Assembly (NCBI GenBank): GCA_022496205.1
Contig: WTXD01000037.1
Span: forward strand, 186,001-250,000
Source: Gloeopeniophorella convolvens
Taxonomy: Eukaryota; Basidiomycota; Agaricomycetes; Russulales
DNA length: 64,000 nucleotides
Reading direction: 5' to 3'
The notes under the pieces are model-generated. The model was not told the origin of the DNA, ran no database searches, and saw only the letters and a list, made by a program, of their open reading frames with translations. Of this stretch, positions 22,911 to 34,799 are shown one piece after another (positions within the stretch are counted from its first letter, which is position 1; each line of letters begins with the position of its first letter). A program made the position numbers and the translations under genes.

Positions 22911-23518
22911 GACCTGGTTCGATGTCGTGTTATCTTCAAGTTCCAACACATTGTACTATTTTCTCGTGGCTTGATTCTTATCGTTTGTGTACACTGTTCC
23001 ATCTCACTGTTCTTACGGTACCCTGCTTCATTGATACATACTCTATCGACTTTACTCTCCATATTCGAGTCGTTGGTCTATATATTATAGCCACCTACTA
23101 GGATGGCAATGATACGAACATCTTGAGAGTTCGTTAGTAGGCATCCTTTAGCCCGAAGTATACAACACTACAGTACCTGGAAAGTACCTGGAAAGTGCCT
23201 AGAATATCGCTGCGGGAAGACAACCAGGCACAGGAGTAGGGCTCGGGACCCGACCAAGGCAGCTGGCGGCCGGCGCATGGCGTTGTACTGGGGCCAGATC
23301 AATGATCTGGCGAGCACTTAGCTCAACAAAAACAACAGGAAAAGCTCACTGAATTCGGCATTGATCAACGAATGTTGGGAATGGGGGAACGAAGGACCAC
23401 GTACCGTCGAGAACTGCTCCCGCGATGCAAAAGGATCGCACGACGTAGCCCAGTCGTCGTCGACGTCCAGATCGCCTTCGATCCCAGCACCCTCGCCAGC
23501 ATCGACGAATCCGACCTC
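22911..23518. other. 3' flank of NACHT gene, duplicated elsewhere
   Basis: The sequence aligns with 42886-43350, including the shared stretch GAACTGCTCCCGCGAT / GAACTGTTCCCGCGAT. It contains the former acidic tail of the RPC9-like gene in a shifted frame (NEVGFVDAGEGAGIEGDLDV). Confidence 0.5.
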
Positions 23519-24192
23519 ATTCACGTCTTGCTCTCATCCCATCCCATCCCATCCCATCCTCCCCGTAATCCTCCGAGCGCGTCTCGGCGACGGTCTCGAG
23601 AGGTGCGGGTGCGGATGGCCCGGTGGACGGTGCTCCCGGCGCAGGGCGACGATGGCACGATGTCAAGCACTTCATCCATCTTCCCACCCAGCCGATCCTC
23701 CAGTTCCTCCCCAATCTGATCTATGTACTTGAGATCAAGCACGCGAAGCGGGGTAAGATGCACGTACGGCGTAGAGCTCGACGGGCTCTGAGACAGGCGT
23801 AAAATTCACGATCTGCAGTTTCCCGGCCTTCGTGAGTCTAAAGGACGCAAGTCCACGAGTGAAATAGTGGATGGCCCCCGGGGATCGCATGCGTGTCGGC
23901 TGGTAGTCTGTCGAGAGTTACTGAATCGCCTGCATGGGTGTATCGGCGACACGGCTTCAGTGCGCATATGCGTGAGACGCACCTCATCCCCTACGGTGCG
24001 CAGGTCCGCCGAGACTGCGATTTGAGGCTCTGGGTCGTTCTGCGGTGGTTCGCCTGTAGCGGCCGCTGCGTCGCCCTCCTCCATTTTGAGCTGCTGCGCC
24101 GTGCGTGTGCGCGCGATGTGGACTGACTCCAGCTCACGCAGCAGATCAGGGACCTTGAAGTTCGACATAAGAGCCGCTCTAGAGCTCAAACC
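23519..24192 (-). pseudogene. RNA polymerase III subunit RPC9-like, dead copy A
   Basis: Three exons can be followed on the minus strand: 24192-23983 (RAALMSNFKVPDLLRELE, later LRTVG), 23929-23768 (LSTDYQPTRMRSP, then RLTKAGKLQIVNFTP and PVELYA) and 23715 onward (IGEELEDRLGGKMDEVLDIV). These are hallmarks of the Rpb4/RPC9 (CRCP) family, a small subunit of the Pol III stalk: the ALLSN start, LTKAEKLQ..N..P and a C-terminal VEELEDR helix. Copy A has TAA at 23918-23920 where copy B reads TAC (Tyr), and about 2 nt fewer after DIVPSSP, which shifts the frame. The first coding exon was not found. The gene is normally single-copy and essential, so a working copy should lie elsewhere. Confidence 0.65.
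23535..23560. repeat. CATCC pentanucleotide repeat
   Basis: About five tandem CATCC/CATCCC-type units lie inside the former coding tail of RPC9-like copy A; copy B has about two. A 5-nt unit changes the frame with each gain or loss. Confidence 0.6.
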
Positions 24193-26552
24193 CTAGGATT
24201 GGGCGGTCCAAAGTACGCAGAGGAAAGAAAAGCGAGAAATTAAGCGACCTTGGGGCCCCCATGAGATGGTGGCTGAAAGGAAAAGAAATTCGACCGAGTC
24301 CCCGGACACCGCTTTCCTCCAGTGCACACTCGCCGAGCACACTCGTCGCCTCCGCACTTTCCTCAATCATCTCTTTTACTCAAAAAATTGGATCAACCGG
24401 GTCTGTGAGATGCTTCATGTGCTCCAAGAGACTCAGACTGTCGCCCAGGTCAACCGCCCCAGCAACCACCAGCAACCCCCAGGTCTTGACACGCCCCAGG
24501 CATCGTTAGACCTCCGTTGGACCCTCCAGACGCCCGCGTCCCATCTGCGTACGCGCCTCCCGTCCCAGAGCATGATTTCAGGATATCCTGCGTCCTGTCC
24601 CTAGAATTACAGACCGACGAAAAATGTGGAGCCGCAGCCTACGCCGCACGGAGCGGCCTCTTGGACAACTGAACCAACCTGGGCAACTGAACCTTGGCTC
24701 CGCGCACTCTAAGGCCTCCAGGTGGACAGCGACAAGTGGCGAGTGCGTGCATCTTCCCACAAATTGTGCGAGAGCAGTTGCTGATGCCTGTCTATGCGCA
24801 CCGCATAGAAGCTTCACGCGGTGGCGCAGGCGGCACGGAACCGGCGGCAGGTGCAGGTGCAGCGCATAGTCAGCAGTAAACGTATTAGAGCGGCTCGCAG
24901 GCGCACAGCCATGGGGAGCGAGCGTGGGCGAGGGCATTGCGCGCACTGCCCGGTGCCGCCCCACCCGCCTCGTTCGCGCAGGAGCAACAACAGCCCACCC
25001 TCCTCGAGCTTCTTGATCAGTTCGTTTAACTCCTTTTCAGTGATTGGCTGATCGGGCCTGCGCAGCCTGCTTCCTGCACAAAATCATATTCATCGCTACG
25101 TTGGTCAGCCAGGGCTTTAAACACTGGGGCGCAATGCGGTTTCCGCGAGGTAGCAAGTACTCGGCAGGAATCAAACGTATTCGCGAACACGGCCAAGGCA
25201 TGGCTGGCGGGTCACTGCGGGCGGCCACGAAAGGTTCACCCGACGCGCGTACGGGCGCCTCTGATCAGGAAAAGTTTTCATATCGTGCAGTCATTCGGGC
25301 ACCGCTCTATGCAGGGGACATCGCCTGCTTCGTCATACGCTGCCATCTCCAGGGCTCTTGGTGAGCGCTCTCCATCTTCTGGTCTGTACAGATCTGTGTA
25401 GAGTCTGAGGCAAATTATCATTTTGCTCGCAAATACGCGATGCTGATTGATTCCTACTTTCTGAGATTTTTTACGAGTAGTGAGATGCGTCACGGTTTGC
25501 ATATGTCGGAACACCCAAGGAGTCGAAGATTGCAGATTCCATTAGACCGGTGAATACGTTCAGTACATGCTATCCTTTGGGGATGTGCAATCGTGGTATC
25601 TCGTTAGTCGGGCACTTGTAGTTCGAACTTCAGGTGGCGATTCCTTTTCGTGCCCAATTGAATAGAAGCAATTGTGGTATTGATTGATGGCGCTCCTTGC
25701 ATGCGCGGGAGGCAAGGACGTAGAAGAGCCTTATTGTCGACGGGCACCAAATGACTACAAATCAAGGCACACCGTAATAGTGTAGCGTCTTGCCTCTTAT
25801 GATTCAGCCTCCGCTGCTGACGTTGAGATTCCCGAGAACACATACACACAAGGAGGACGATGGAAGGACGATGGAGTGGAAAAAGGGAGTAAGGACATGG
25901 CACACGGGACGAGATGCAGCGCAAGGCCGTCGGCACGCCGGATCAGATTTGGATCAGATGAACAGTTGAACCCAACGTGAGCCCTGTCCCTACTGACCGG
26001 CCGCACCCCTGCTCGTTCGAGCGCAACGCAAGGTCGACATTGAAAAGAGTCTTGACATATGGAGGACCGTATACGAGGAGGATTCATATTGATACAACTC
26101 GTCGAATGCAAGATGGTGGTTACAATGACAAGGCCTGCTGTTTGGTCCGCCAAACAGCTCCGGATCGGGCGCCCGCGCCTGGGATGTATGGGATGTGCAT
26201 AGCCGCCAACATAGCCGAACGACACGGCGGAGCAGCCCGAGCTGGAGGCGCGCTACCGCGCCCGGAATGGTGCGTCGCATCACAGCGCCCCGAGTGCGTT
26301 GCTGGACAACCCACGACTTTAGGTATGAGAAGAGCCCGTTTGTCGTCCGCGGATGACAACCTACAACGTGCCAGAACCGCCGTTCGACCCTTGTAACGAC
26401 GAAATCCCACCGAGTGTCGCCACACTGGCACGGCCACGGGTCTTTCGGGTCTGCAGTCATTCATCCGTTTTGACATTCATGCTTTCGAAATGGGTTGAAA
26501 AGAAGGGGCTACAGGATGAGGAGGACTAACACGAGTACACCAGCTAAGGGGT
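24193..26552. other. Duplicated non-coding block, then gene-poor spacer
   Basis: 24250-25070 aligns with 44060-45080 and, more loosely, with 39060-40250 (shared words such as GTCGCCCAGGTCAACCGCC). Short open frames in these copies do not agree with one another, so I do not call a gene. 25070-26552 shows no coding signal; it holds the perfect palindrome at 26137-26158. Confidence 0.5.
26137..26158. promoter_or_regulatory. Perfect GCTGTTTGG/CCAAACAGC palindrome, short form
   Basis: 9-nt arms with a 4-nt TCCG centre. It lies about 395 bp beyond the 3' end of an F-box gene and has no recognised gene directly downstream on either strand. Confidence 0.5.
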
Positions 26553-28177
26553 TTAGCGTTCAAGAGCTGTATCGATATAGTAATCGACCGGGACCCGGGA
26601 GTCGAGATGATCATGTCTCTCGAACCACGCCTCGATACCATAAACTTTAGCCCATATATCTAGCCGCACATTGCGGTTGCGTGTGCGCGCAGATATGAAC
26701 GGCTCGAAGTCGTCGACAGCGCGGCACGGGTCGCCGCCGAAGCTGGACGCGCTAAAAAGGAGTATGATCTCGCGGATGTTTGGGAGTAGAATAGAAGAGC
26801 TGGGGCGACAAAGAATTTTCGTAAGGGTGTTCACAAATTCGTAATCCACCTTCAGAGTGGTGACGGCGGCGAACGCTGCGAGCATCACACGCAGAGTGGA
26901 TGACTCGACCGGCTTGCGGAATTCTTCGTCCGGGAAGTACGGGTCATTGTTGAAGCCGATGTTTAGCGTCTCGATTGTCGAAACTATGGGTCTAAGAGCG
27001 CCAGAGAGGATGGCGGACGATACCAAGAGGTCTGACTGTTCGAGGTTGACCCTGATAGTGAGCCTTCCCTGCTCGGGAAGGGTAGGGCAGGTGACAAGAT
27101 AAATAGCGTCACTGGATAGTCCTAAGTGAGAAATGGTTGTCTTGAGTATGGGTGAACGGTCGATGAACCGAGAAAGTGACGGAAGCGGATTGATGATCAA
27201 TGGGTCTGTGAAGTCGACTGAGAAGTCGACGATAGAAGGGGCGTCGAAATGACTGAGCAATGTCTCCAGCAACGTGCTTAAACCGGTGAATTTGAATTTC
27301 AATAAGCATGGGAAGGAAGTGTGAACCTCGGCGAGACCCAGCCGCTCTTCCTCAGTAGGGGGAGGGGATGGGTTGTGGCGATGCAGGTCGAGAAAGAGCA
27401 GTTTCAGCCTGGGCATGCTGCAGAGAGCGTCAATGAGCCCACATAGCCAGGGAACTTCTGTGCGTTCTATCCCGGACAAGTCAAGAACGAACCGGACAAC
27501 ACTCGAAGGGGGCTTCGGAAGAGGAAGAATGTCAGACAATCTAAGGTCACGAAGCCTGCCGGAGTTTTGAATGGAAAACGATTTCGGTAAAGCGACCCCA
27601 GAAGCTGACGTGGGACAGAGATGGAGCGTTTCGAGGGCCGGCGTCTGTTTGTCCATAGCTGACAGAAGCCTATTGAACACTTTGAGTGGCGCGGCCAAGC
27701 GTATGCTGGATATCCGTTCTGATTCTGTGAGAAAAAGGAGAGCACCCTCGATACGCGAAGGATTCCACGTTATATTTCCGCGGTCGTAGCAGCCCACAAG
27801 TGGGAAGGGTGGGGAATGGCGCAGGACATCGGCCACGTCCCGGCGACCGGTGCCGCAGAGAATTTCAAGCCCCAGGCGCCGCGGAGAGGCTATGATTATT
27901 TGACGCCACCGTTGGCAGACATGCGCTGGTACTAGAAGATACCACAGGAATGTCGTCCGCGATTTGTAGTCTCGGAAGAAGGCGAATATTTCGAGGAGCG
28001 CGACATCGGGGACGGAATGTATGGTTATTTTGCCGGGGTAGTGAGAAGCATCTGGCAGGTGAGTAATTGTCAGAAGAGGTGTGTTATACCTGAGAGCTCG
28101 AGAGCGATACACGTACCATCGGTGTCTGGAAGAGTGACAGTCGTCATCGGCCCCGAACCGATACTAGGGAGTCCCAT
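26553..28177 (-). CDS. F-box protein
   Basis: Complement(26553..28051, 28117..28177) gives 519 aa. The 20-codon first exon starts MGLPSIGSG and the intron (65 nt, GTACGT..CCAG) is phase 1; an alternative in-frame Met lies 10 codons in (28147). The F-box runs from IHSVPDVALLEIFAFFR through LVPAHVCQRWRQIIIASPRRL. Next comes the family motif HSPPFPL and an extended leucine-rich half with LEALETL-type repeats. The end carries the conserved VTTLKVD segment and the closing WFERHDHLDSR, a version of the family RHDD signature. It is divergent with the gene at 28654 and shares its 476-bp promoter region. Predicted SCF receptor, substrate unknown. Confidence 0.85.
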
Positions 28178-28653
28178 ATATGCGTCGGAGTTGTGCCACT
28201 GGTTGCTCAAGGGCAAAGGGAAAATGGAGGCGTCGCGGTGGGCGGCGTGAGCACTTGAAAGTAAGTCGACCGGTCACGCTCAGGGCGACACAAGGGCGAC
28301 GAGTTTAGGAGGACTTTGACACTGCGCGCGACAGCAGGCGACAGCCCACAACCGTTCCTTGGGAGTGTTGCGCGACTTAAGGTTTATTCGGTGTTTCAAT
28401 ATCGGATCGGGCCGTACATCTTATCTCTGCTCGATAAGATAGCAATATCACGGATTAGATGCATATGTTTCGCAATGAAAAACATTCGTGGAGTTATTCC
28501 CGATCAGGTAAGCGCTCATATCGTGATCTGCGGCAGTGGCACTCCCAGACCTCATCCTTTCCTTCCATTTGCGCAATCGAGCCCGCAACGGCAACACCAT
28601 CACATCATTTCTTTGCAACCCCTTCGTTCTTTTCCGTATTCTACACCGCATAC
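28178..28653. promoter_or_regulatory. Shared divergent promoter of two F-box genes
   Basis: This is a 476-bp intergenic region between oppositely oriented starts at 28177 and 28654. No palindromic element or clear TATA box was seen. Confidence 0.4.
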
Positions 28654-30295
28654 ATGAATTATCCTGAATCTGTTTCCCCTATGCCACCGGAGTCAGATGC
28701 TACCTCGAGTATGTGTCGTGAACCGCTCTTCGCTCGGATTCTAACTGAACTACCCCACTCTCACCCTAGATCTCTATCGCAATCCGCAGGCATCAACGAC
28801 GATCCATAGCCTCCCTGATGTCGCGCTTTTGGTCGTTTTTGATGCATATCGCAAGGGTGCCACACGTTGGTATCGGGAATGGTACACACTGGCGCACGTA
28901 TCCAGTAGGTGGAGGCAGCTCGTCCTCACGTCGCCCATTCGCTTAGGACTGGCGCTACACCTCACCCTTGGCTCTCCGGTTTCGGACATCCTCCTTCATT
29001 CGCCCCCTTTGCCAATCGAGATGCAATACGAAAGCGTCGGCTATGACCATCTCGGATTTTCTCGGCCATGGCCTCCCGAAAGCGTGGATGGCGCCACCCT
29101 CGCTCTCAGCAAGCATCTCGATCGTGTAACTTCTATCGGCTTTCGCGCAACACAGGATCTGTTACGCAACCTTCTCAAGCGATTGTCTGTGACGACACCA
29201 CAGCTTGAAACACTCCAAATTCACTCGGACTTGCCGATGTTCCTCCTCCCGGCCAATTTCCTCGGCGGAAGTCCCCCAGCTCTCCGCATTCTCAGCCTGA
29301 CCAACATCCTTCCGTCTCTGAAGCTCCAGTTTTTGCACCTTACCACGTTTAGCTTCGTTCTCGGTGGAGAGACGCGGGTCCGTGCGCAATACCTCATTGT
29401 ACTCGTCCAGAGTCTGCATGCTATGCAAGCGCTGGAATACCTTCAACTGGGTCTTCCCGAGGATCTTCTCGTCGGCACGCAATTTCACCCATCGTTTCCC
29501 GCAGATACTTCAATCTCGTTCCCCAGACTGTCTCGGGTCGTCTTTAGGGGCTCTAACACCCATTTCGAAGCCGTGATTCGGCACATTGACGCGCCTGCGC
29601 TTGTCAGCCTGGACCTCCACTTCTTGACCCGTTTCCATTTCCCAACCACCATCCCGTCGCTCTCCCGGTTCATCAGAAGCTCTGCTAAGCTTCTCGCGCT
29701 ACAATCGGCATATGTAGGACTTTCGAATGGCACCGGGTGCATCAAGACGTACCCCTCGTCTCCAGATGATGGGAAGATAACTCTCGAAATATGCTACGAT
29801 GTCCCGAAGCCCTCGCTCCTCGTGGGAGCTTCTGTTGCGGCTCTATGTACCTCCCTGGAGCCGGTGTTGTCGACTGCGAAAACGCTGGCCATCCGGCATT
29901 ACGTACCCGACCCGGCGCCCCCCGGCGTGGGAATGTTTTGGGACACTGACGAGACTGAAGAGACTGACGGGGTCCGCTGGCATGCGATGCTAGCGTGCTT
30001 CAGCGGTGCCACCAATGTTAAGGTGGAGAACAAGTTCTCGTTGATCACCGCCCAGACCCTGCAGCAACCCGCAGGACTCGGGCTCCTGCCGAATCTGGAC
30101 GAGCTCCAGCTCCTTTATACTGAAGACGGCGACGACGCATCCGACATCCTCGCGGCTTTCGAACCGTTTCTCAAAGCGCGCAATACTCCTTTGCACCTTC
30201 TAAACGTCTACTGTACGGTTATACCCAGACATAGAGATGGTCCTGGCCCTGGCCCCGGACGCGGCCCAAACTATGCGGCGTTCATAACTGCGTAG
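28654..30295 (+). CDS. F-box protein, only plus-strand member; acidic tail cut off by TAG
   Basis: Exons 28654..28708 and 28770..30295 give 526 aa. First exon of 18 codons (MNYPESVSP), then a 61-nt phase-1 intron (GTATGT..CTAG). The F-box starts IHSLPDVALLVVFDAYR and continues LAHVSSRWRQLVLTSP; Ser replaces the usual Cys of HVC. The HSPPLPIEM motif and leucine-rich body are typical. The frame stops at TAG 30293-30295 after GPGRGPNYAAFITA, but the same frame stays open for 20 more codons, encoding a Ser/Asp/Glu-rich tail (GESSDDESDDELEDG) to TGA at 30356-30358. This suggests a recent nonsense change or programmed readthrough. No RHDD end is present. Confidence 0.8.
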
Positions 30296-30358
30296 GGCGA
30301 GTCCTCCGACGATGAGTCCGACGATGAGCTCGAGGATGGCTCCGATGCCGAAGAATGA

Positions 30359-30993
30359 TTTCCTTTTTATTCTTCAACCCATTTTTGCTGTGAATAGAAC
30401 ACCTTCTGGTTGACTGAGCCATGTATACTTTCGTGTTGGAATCCTAATAGCGGTACCACCCTCCGGTGTCCTCGTAGCGTAAGTGCTAGACTCCGATACA
30501 ATACCCGTCACACTGGAATCAAACCACTGAATCTGTCAAGTATCTATCACTTTGAGTTCTAGAATATGGTTTGCATGCGCTCTTTGATCTCCCGGGGAGT
30601 CTCCTTGCTTCAAGCTCCAGGTTCCATGTAGGGACGAAGTTACTCTACAACGTGTGGAGGCGCCACGCTCGGCCTCGACACCATCACAGGCCCTGAATGA
30701 GGTTACTGCTGCGTTCGGCGTAAAGGGTGGGATGTGATATGCGACAGCTTGTCGAGGTGGGCGGGGTCGTTCTCGGGTGCGCACGCGATTCAGCAGATGG
30801 TAGTCTAGGACCGGAAGCCTTGGCGGCAGTGTTGCGTGGAGCCGGTGCGGAGATAGCAAACATTCAGTGTCTTCTGCAACAGGTACCGGGATAATGATAG
30901 TGCAAGGTCATCCGGTCGTCGTCGCCGCCAGCCTCAACAAGTGAACCTGCATCAATTTGGGATGCTTTCAACACGCTCGACTACACCATGACG
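30359..30993. other. Convergent intergenic spacer
   Basis: It lies between the 3' ends of the plus-strand F-box gene and the next minus-strand one. No convincing gene or repeat is seen. Confidence 0.45.
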
Positions 30994-32628
30994 TTAATCA
31001 AAGCCGCGTCGATCCGGCGGGCGCGACCTCTCGTCCCGATACAGATAGTTATCATCATGATGCCTACAGCACCAATCATCGTCGTCAAGTATCACCCCTG
31101 TCCAATGCACGTAGCGGCCCACGTCCGCGTCTCCGCGTGCGACTGATACCCGCTCAACACTACGGATGACGTGATGCGGACGCGGTGCAGAGTCTTCGCC
31201 TTTGAAAAGGACTGTGATCTCGCAAACATCAGGCAAGAGCATGATGTGGCTCTGTTCCGTCAATGCCTCCACAACACTGTCCACGAACTTGCTGTCGATG
31301 TTCAAAGTGGTAACTGCATTGAAACCTGCAAGCGCGGTGCACCATTGTGCTAGCTCGGCGGGTTTGATTGTGGTCCAGTCCGGAGCCCAGTTATCTTCGT
31401 CAAAGCCGACATTCAACGTCTTTACTCCAGAAAGCACGGGTAACAAAGCATTGTGAAGGAGAGTGACGGTGAGTTCGGTGAACGTGTCATATGGTATATG
31501 GATTCTGAACAGAATCGTTCCACGTCCAGGGAGGGAAGGGCAGGTATTGAGGTAGATGAAGCTATACGACAGCCCTACGTGGGCCGTCGTAGTCTCGAAC
31601 GCTCTTGAGCCGTCAACAAACCGAGCGAGAGATGGGAGGGCGTTTACAGTGTTGTCAACATGACTCTTAAGGTCGACAAGAAATTCCCCAAGGGACGGAG
31701 CATCAAACCGACTGAGAAGGGCCTCTAAGGATGGGGTGGTCCCGCTGAACATCAGCCTGAACAATCTGTCAAGGGACATCCGAGGCCCGTTGAAGCGCTG
31801 CAGCTCGAGCGTATCGAACGGGTCGTGAAGATCGAGATTGAGGGTAAGGTATTCCAATTGTGGCATGGAGCGGAGGCATTCGAAAAGGGTGTCTGGCCAG
31901 GCAGCCGGTAGACCGTCCCATCCGGGCAAGCTCAGGAAGAAATGGACGACGCCTGCCGAAGGAACCGCCAAGGGGAAGGCATTGAGAAAGTAGAGGTCAT
32001 GTAGTCGCACAGAATCAGAAATTGGAAAGGGGCTCGAAGGAATCGTCTCTTCCGTATTGTAGGGATCTTCCGGGGTGGGACACCCAATATGAAGCGTCTC
32101 GAGGTCCGGAGCCTGCCTGCTTATCACGGTAAGGAGCCCTTCCAGTATCGCAGAAGGTGCACACAACCGTATGCAAGTCGCGCGGTCAAGTTGCTCCAGG
32201 GAGGTGAATGCGTTGTCTACATATGCAGGAGTCCATTCATCGGTTTGGAGCCAGAAAAGGATGCGGATAGGGAACGGGGGCGAGTCGCGCAGAATTTCGG
32301 CTACGCGCGAGCGAGGACGGAGGTCGAGTTGCAAGTCCAGATATTTTGGAAAAGCGATGATGATGATCCGCCAGCGACGGCATACGTGTGCTGGGACCGA
32401 TTTGTACCATGCGACACTACCGCCGTAAAGCATCCTGTTTAGTCGATAGAAGCCGAAGATCGCAAGAAGTGCATTCTCTGGAAGAGAGTGAACGTTTATT
32501 CTGGAAGGGTAATCACGAGCTTCTGCTTCATGTGTCAAATGAGAGGACTCGAGCCGTTCGAAACGATCGCACATACCGTCACCAGCCATAGCAATGCGGG
32601 AAGCAATCGGAGCCACCGATTCGGCCAT
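30994..32628 (-). CDS. F-box protein
   Basis: Complement(30994..32522, 32577..32628) gives 526 aa. Exon 1 encodes 17 residues starting MAESVAPIAS; the 54-nt intron (GTATGT..GCAG) is phase 1. The F-box starts VHSLPENALLAIFGFYR and continues SVPAHVCRRWRIIIIAFPKYL, then DSPPFPIRI. The body holds the leucine-rich repeats and the VTTLNIDSKFVDSVVEAL segment. The end CCRHHDDNYLYRDERSRPP is a variant of the RHDD signature and is almost the same in the next gene, so these two are recent tandem duplicates. A perfect palindromic element lies about 320 bp upstream. Predicted SCF receptor. Confidence 0.85.
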   Translation of the reverse strand: MAESVAPIASRIAMAGDGMCDRFERLESSHLTHEAEARDYPSRINVHSLPENALLAIFGFYRLNRMLYGGSVAWYKSVPAHVCRRWRIIIIAFPKYLDLQLDLRPRSRVAEILRDSPPFPIRILFWLQTDEWTPAYVDNAFTSLEQLDRATCIRLCAPSAILEGLLTVISRQAPDLETLHIGCPTPEDPYNTEETIPSSPFPISDSVRLHDLYFLNAFPLAVPSAGVVHFFLSLPGWDGLPAAWPDTLFECLRSMPQLEYLTLNLDLHDPFDTLELQRFNGPRMSLDRLFRLMFSGTTPSLEALLSRFDAPSLGEFLVDLKSHVDNTVNALPSLARFVDGSRAFETTTAHVGLSYSFIYLNTCPSLPGRGTILFRIHIPYDTFTELTVTLLHNALLPVLSGVKTLNVGFDEDNWAPDWTTIKPAELAQWCTALAGFNAVTTLNIDSKFVDSVVEALTEQSHIMLLPDVCEITVLFKGEDSAPRPHHVIRSVERVSVARGDADVGRYVHWTGVILDDDDWCCRHHDDNYLYRDERSRPPDRRGFD

Positions 32629-33127
32629 ATATGCGCACAAGTTAAAGCCCCAGTACAGTTTGATGGTCACAGAGGCCGATGGGTATCAAGAAAAAGCAAG
32701 AGATACTGAGGAGCAGGGCGAGAGAACGGTTGAGTCGAGCTGGCAGTCTGACGCGTACTAGTGCAAACCGGAATTGCAGGGGCCCAGGGATGGATATGTC
32801 TTCCAGACGCTAAGTAAGGTATGATCGGAATATGGGACAGCAAAGAGAGTACAATGAGAGGTCGCTGAGGAAACGACGAGACGAGTGCAGTGTTGGTGAG
32901 AGCAAACCTCTCGCATCGCCTTCGACTCGGGGGCGCTGGGGCAGTTGTTTGGCTCCTGCCAAACAATCAAGAAAAGCAGGAAACTCCGACAACGTGCCGA
33001 CGCAAGTGGCGGGGCCGTCATCACAGAACCTAGTCACCGGTCAAGGTGGAAGAAGGCTACAGAAATAATTAAAAAATAGATTGCAACCATCATAGCTACC
33101 ACTCTCAACAACGACCTCTACTATATA
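32629..33127. other. Intergenic with perfect palindrome
   Basis: Upstream region of the F-box gene to its left. It holds the TTGTTTGGC/GCCAAACAA palindrome at 32945-32966; nothing else was recognised. Confidence 0.45.
32945..32966. promoter_or_regulatory. Perfect TTGTTTGGC/GCCAAACAA palindrome, short form
   Basis: 9-nt arms (32945-32953 and 32958-32966) around TCCT. It lies 317 bp upstream of the F-box start at 32628. Confidence 0.55.
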
Positions 33128-34799
33128 TCACGAGCGAACACCCCCCGGGGGGCGCGATCTCTCATCCCGCTCCAAGTTGTTGTCATCGTCGTGCCTGTTG
33201 ATCCAATCGTTTTCGTCAAGGATCCGTCCCGACACCTTCACAAGCTTACTACCCGAGGCGTCTTCGTTCTCAGCGGAGCGCCGTTCTATGCTATTGCAGA
33301 TAAACTGGGGCGGAAGCAGCACATAGTGCTCGCTACTTGGGTCGGCGCTCGTGAGGAACAAGAGCTCGGCGATCTCAGGACAGACCACTACACCGGGGCT
33401 CTCTTCCTCCTTCAGTGCCCGCAAGATACACTCTGTGAACTGGCCGTCTATTTTCAAGGTGGTGACCGCCTTGAACCCTGCGAGCGCTGCGCGCCAGCTC
33501 TCTGGGTTAGCCTGTCCGATGCGGCCCCACCTTGAGTCGGAAGAGCGGTTGACATTGTTGAACCCGATATTCAACGTCTCCACCCCCGCTAGTATGGGTG
33601 ACAAAGCACGAGTGAGAACGGTGGCCGTGGATGTGCACCACGCGCCGCCTTCAGGAAGTTTGACTCTGAATCGGGCCGTTCCACGTCCAGGAAGGGAAGG
33701 ACAGGTATAAATGTAAATGAGTTCATCGAGTAGTCCTAGATGTGCTGTGGTGGTCTTGAGCCTTCCAGAGCGGTCGATAAACCGGGAGAGGGACGGGAAT
33801 GCATCTTCATCTACGTCGACTGCGTCCCAGAGTTCGACGAGAAACTCTCCAAGGCAAGGGGCGTCGAATCGACTAAGAAATGCTTCCAAGGATCGAGTGT
33901 TTCCAGCAAATTTGATCCTGAACAAATCAGGAAGACAAGTCCGGGGACCACTCCAGGGTTGCAGGTCGTCGCGCGAGTCGGACAGATTGTTACACCCAAG
34001 GATGAGGGTGAGGTATTCCAATTGGGGCATGGAACGAAGGCACTCGAAAAGCTTGTCTGACCAGGGATTCTTCAGATCCCAGGCGTGGGGAAAGATGAGG
34101 GAAAATTCGACAACGCTCGTAGGGGGGATTGCCAAAGGATGGACGTTGATAAATCGAATGTCGCACAGTCTCCTGGAACCCGAGAATGGAAAAGGGCCTG
34201 AAGGAATCTTATACCAAGCGATTCTATCCTCGTCAGCCTTCCTCTGATATGCACACTCGAGATGAAGTGTCTCGAGACGTGGAGCCGGCTTGCTCATCGC
34301 GGTAAGTAGTCTTTTGAGTAGCGCACGAGGTGCGCGAATCCATACGCCAGTTGCGCGGTCCAAGTGCCCCAGGGAGAGGAGCGCATCTTCTAAGCACGCA
34401 AGATCCCATTCTTTGGTTCTAAGCCAGAAACGGATGCGGATAGGGAACGGGGGTGAGTCGCGCAGCATCTGGGCTACACGCGAGCAAGGGCGGCAATCGA
34501 GTTGGAGGTCCAGGCGCTTCGGGGAAGCGATGATGACCTTCCGCCAGCGACGACACACGTGTGCCGGTACGGAATGGTACCATGCGGGATCGCGGCCATG
34601 GCACGTTTTGTGTAGTAGACAGAAACTGAAAACCTTGAGGAGTACTTCGTCGGGGAGAGAGTGAACGCTCATGATTGAAGTTCTGACATCGAACACTGCA
34701 CCTTTACGTATGAGACGAGAGATACACTGCTTGGAGGATATGCGTACCGATGCTGGCCTCGGAAGTCGACGCTGTGACTGTGTTCTCAACCCTGGCCAT
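33128..34799 (-). CDS. F-box protein, tandem paralog of 30994-32628
   Basis: Complement(33128..34695, 34748..34799) gives 539 aa. The 17-codon exon 1 starts MARVENTVTAS; the 52-nt intron (GTACGC..GCAG) is phase 1. The frame is also open upstream of the intron acceptor, but the spliced start fits the family better. The F-box starts VHSLPDEVLLKVFSFC and continues SVPAHVCRRWRKVIIASPKRL, then DSPPFPIRI. The sequence LDLQLDCRPCSRVAQML closely matches the neighbour's LDLQLDLRPRSRVAEIL, and the C-terminus WINRHDDDNNLERDERSRPP has the complete RHDD signature. The palindromic element is about 223 bp upstream. Confidence 0.85.

Noticed and set aside
25977..26396. 139-aa plus-strand open frame
   Set aside because: Arg/Ala-rich random-looking composition, no homologous copy, and it contains the regulatory-type palindrome.
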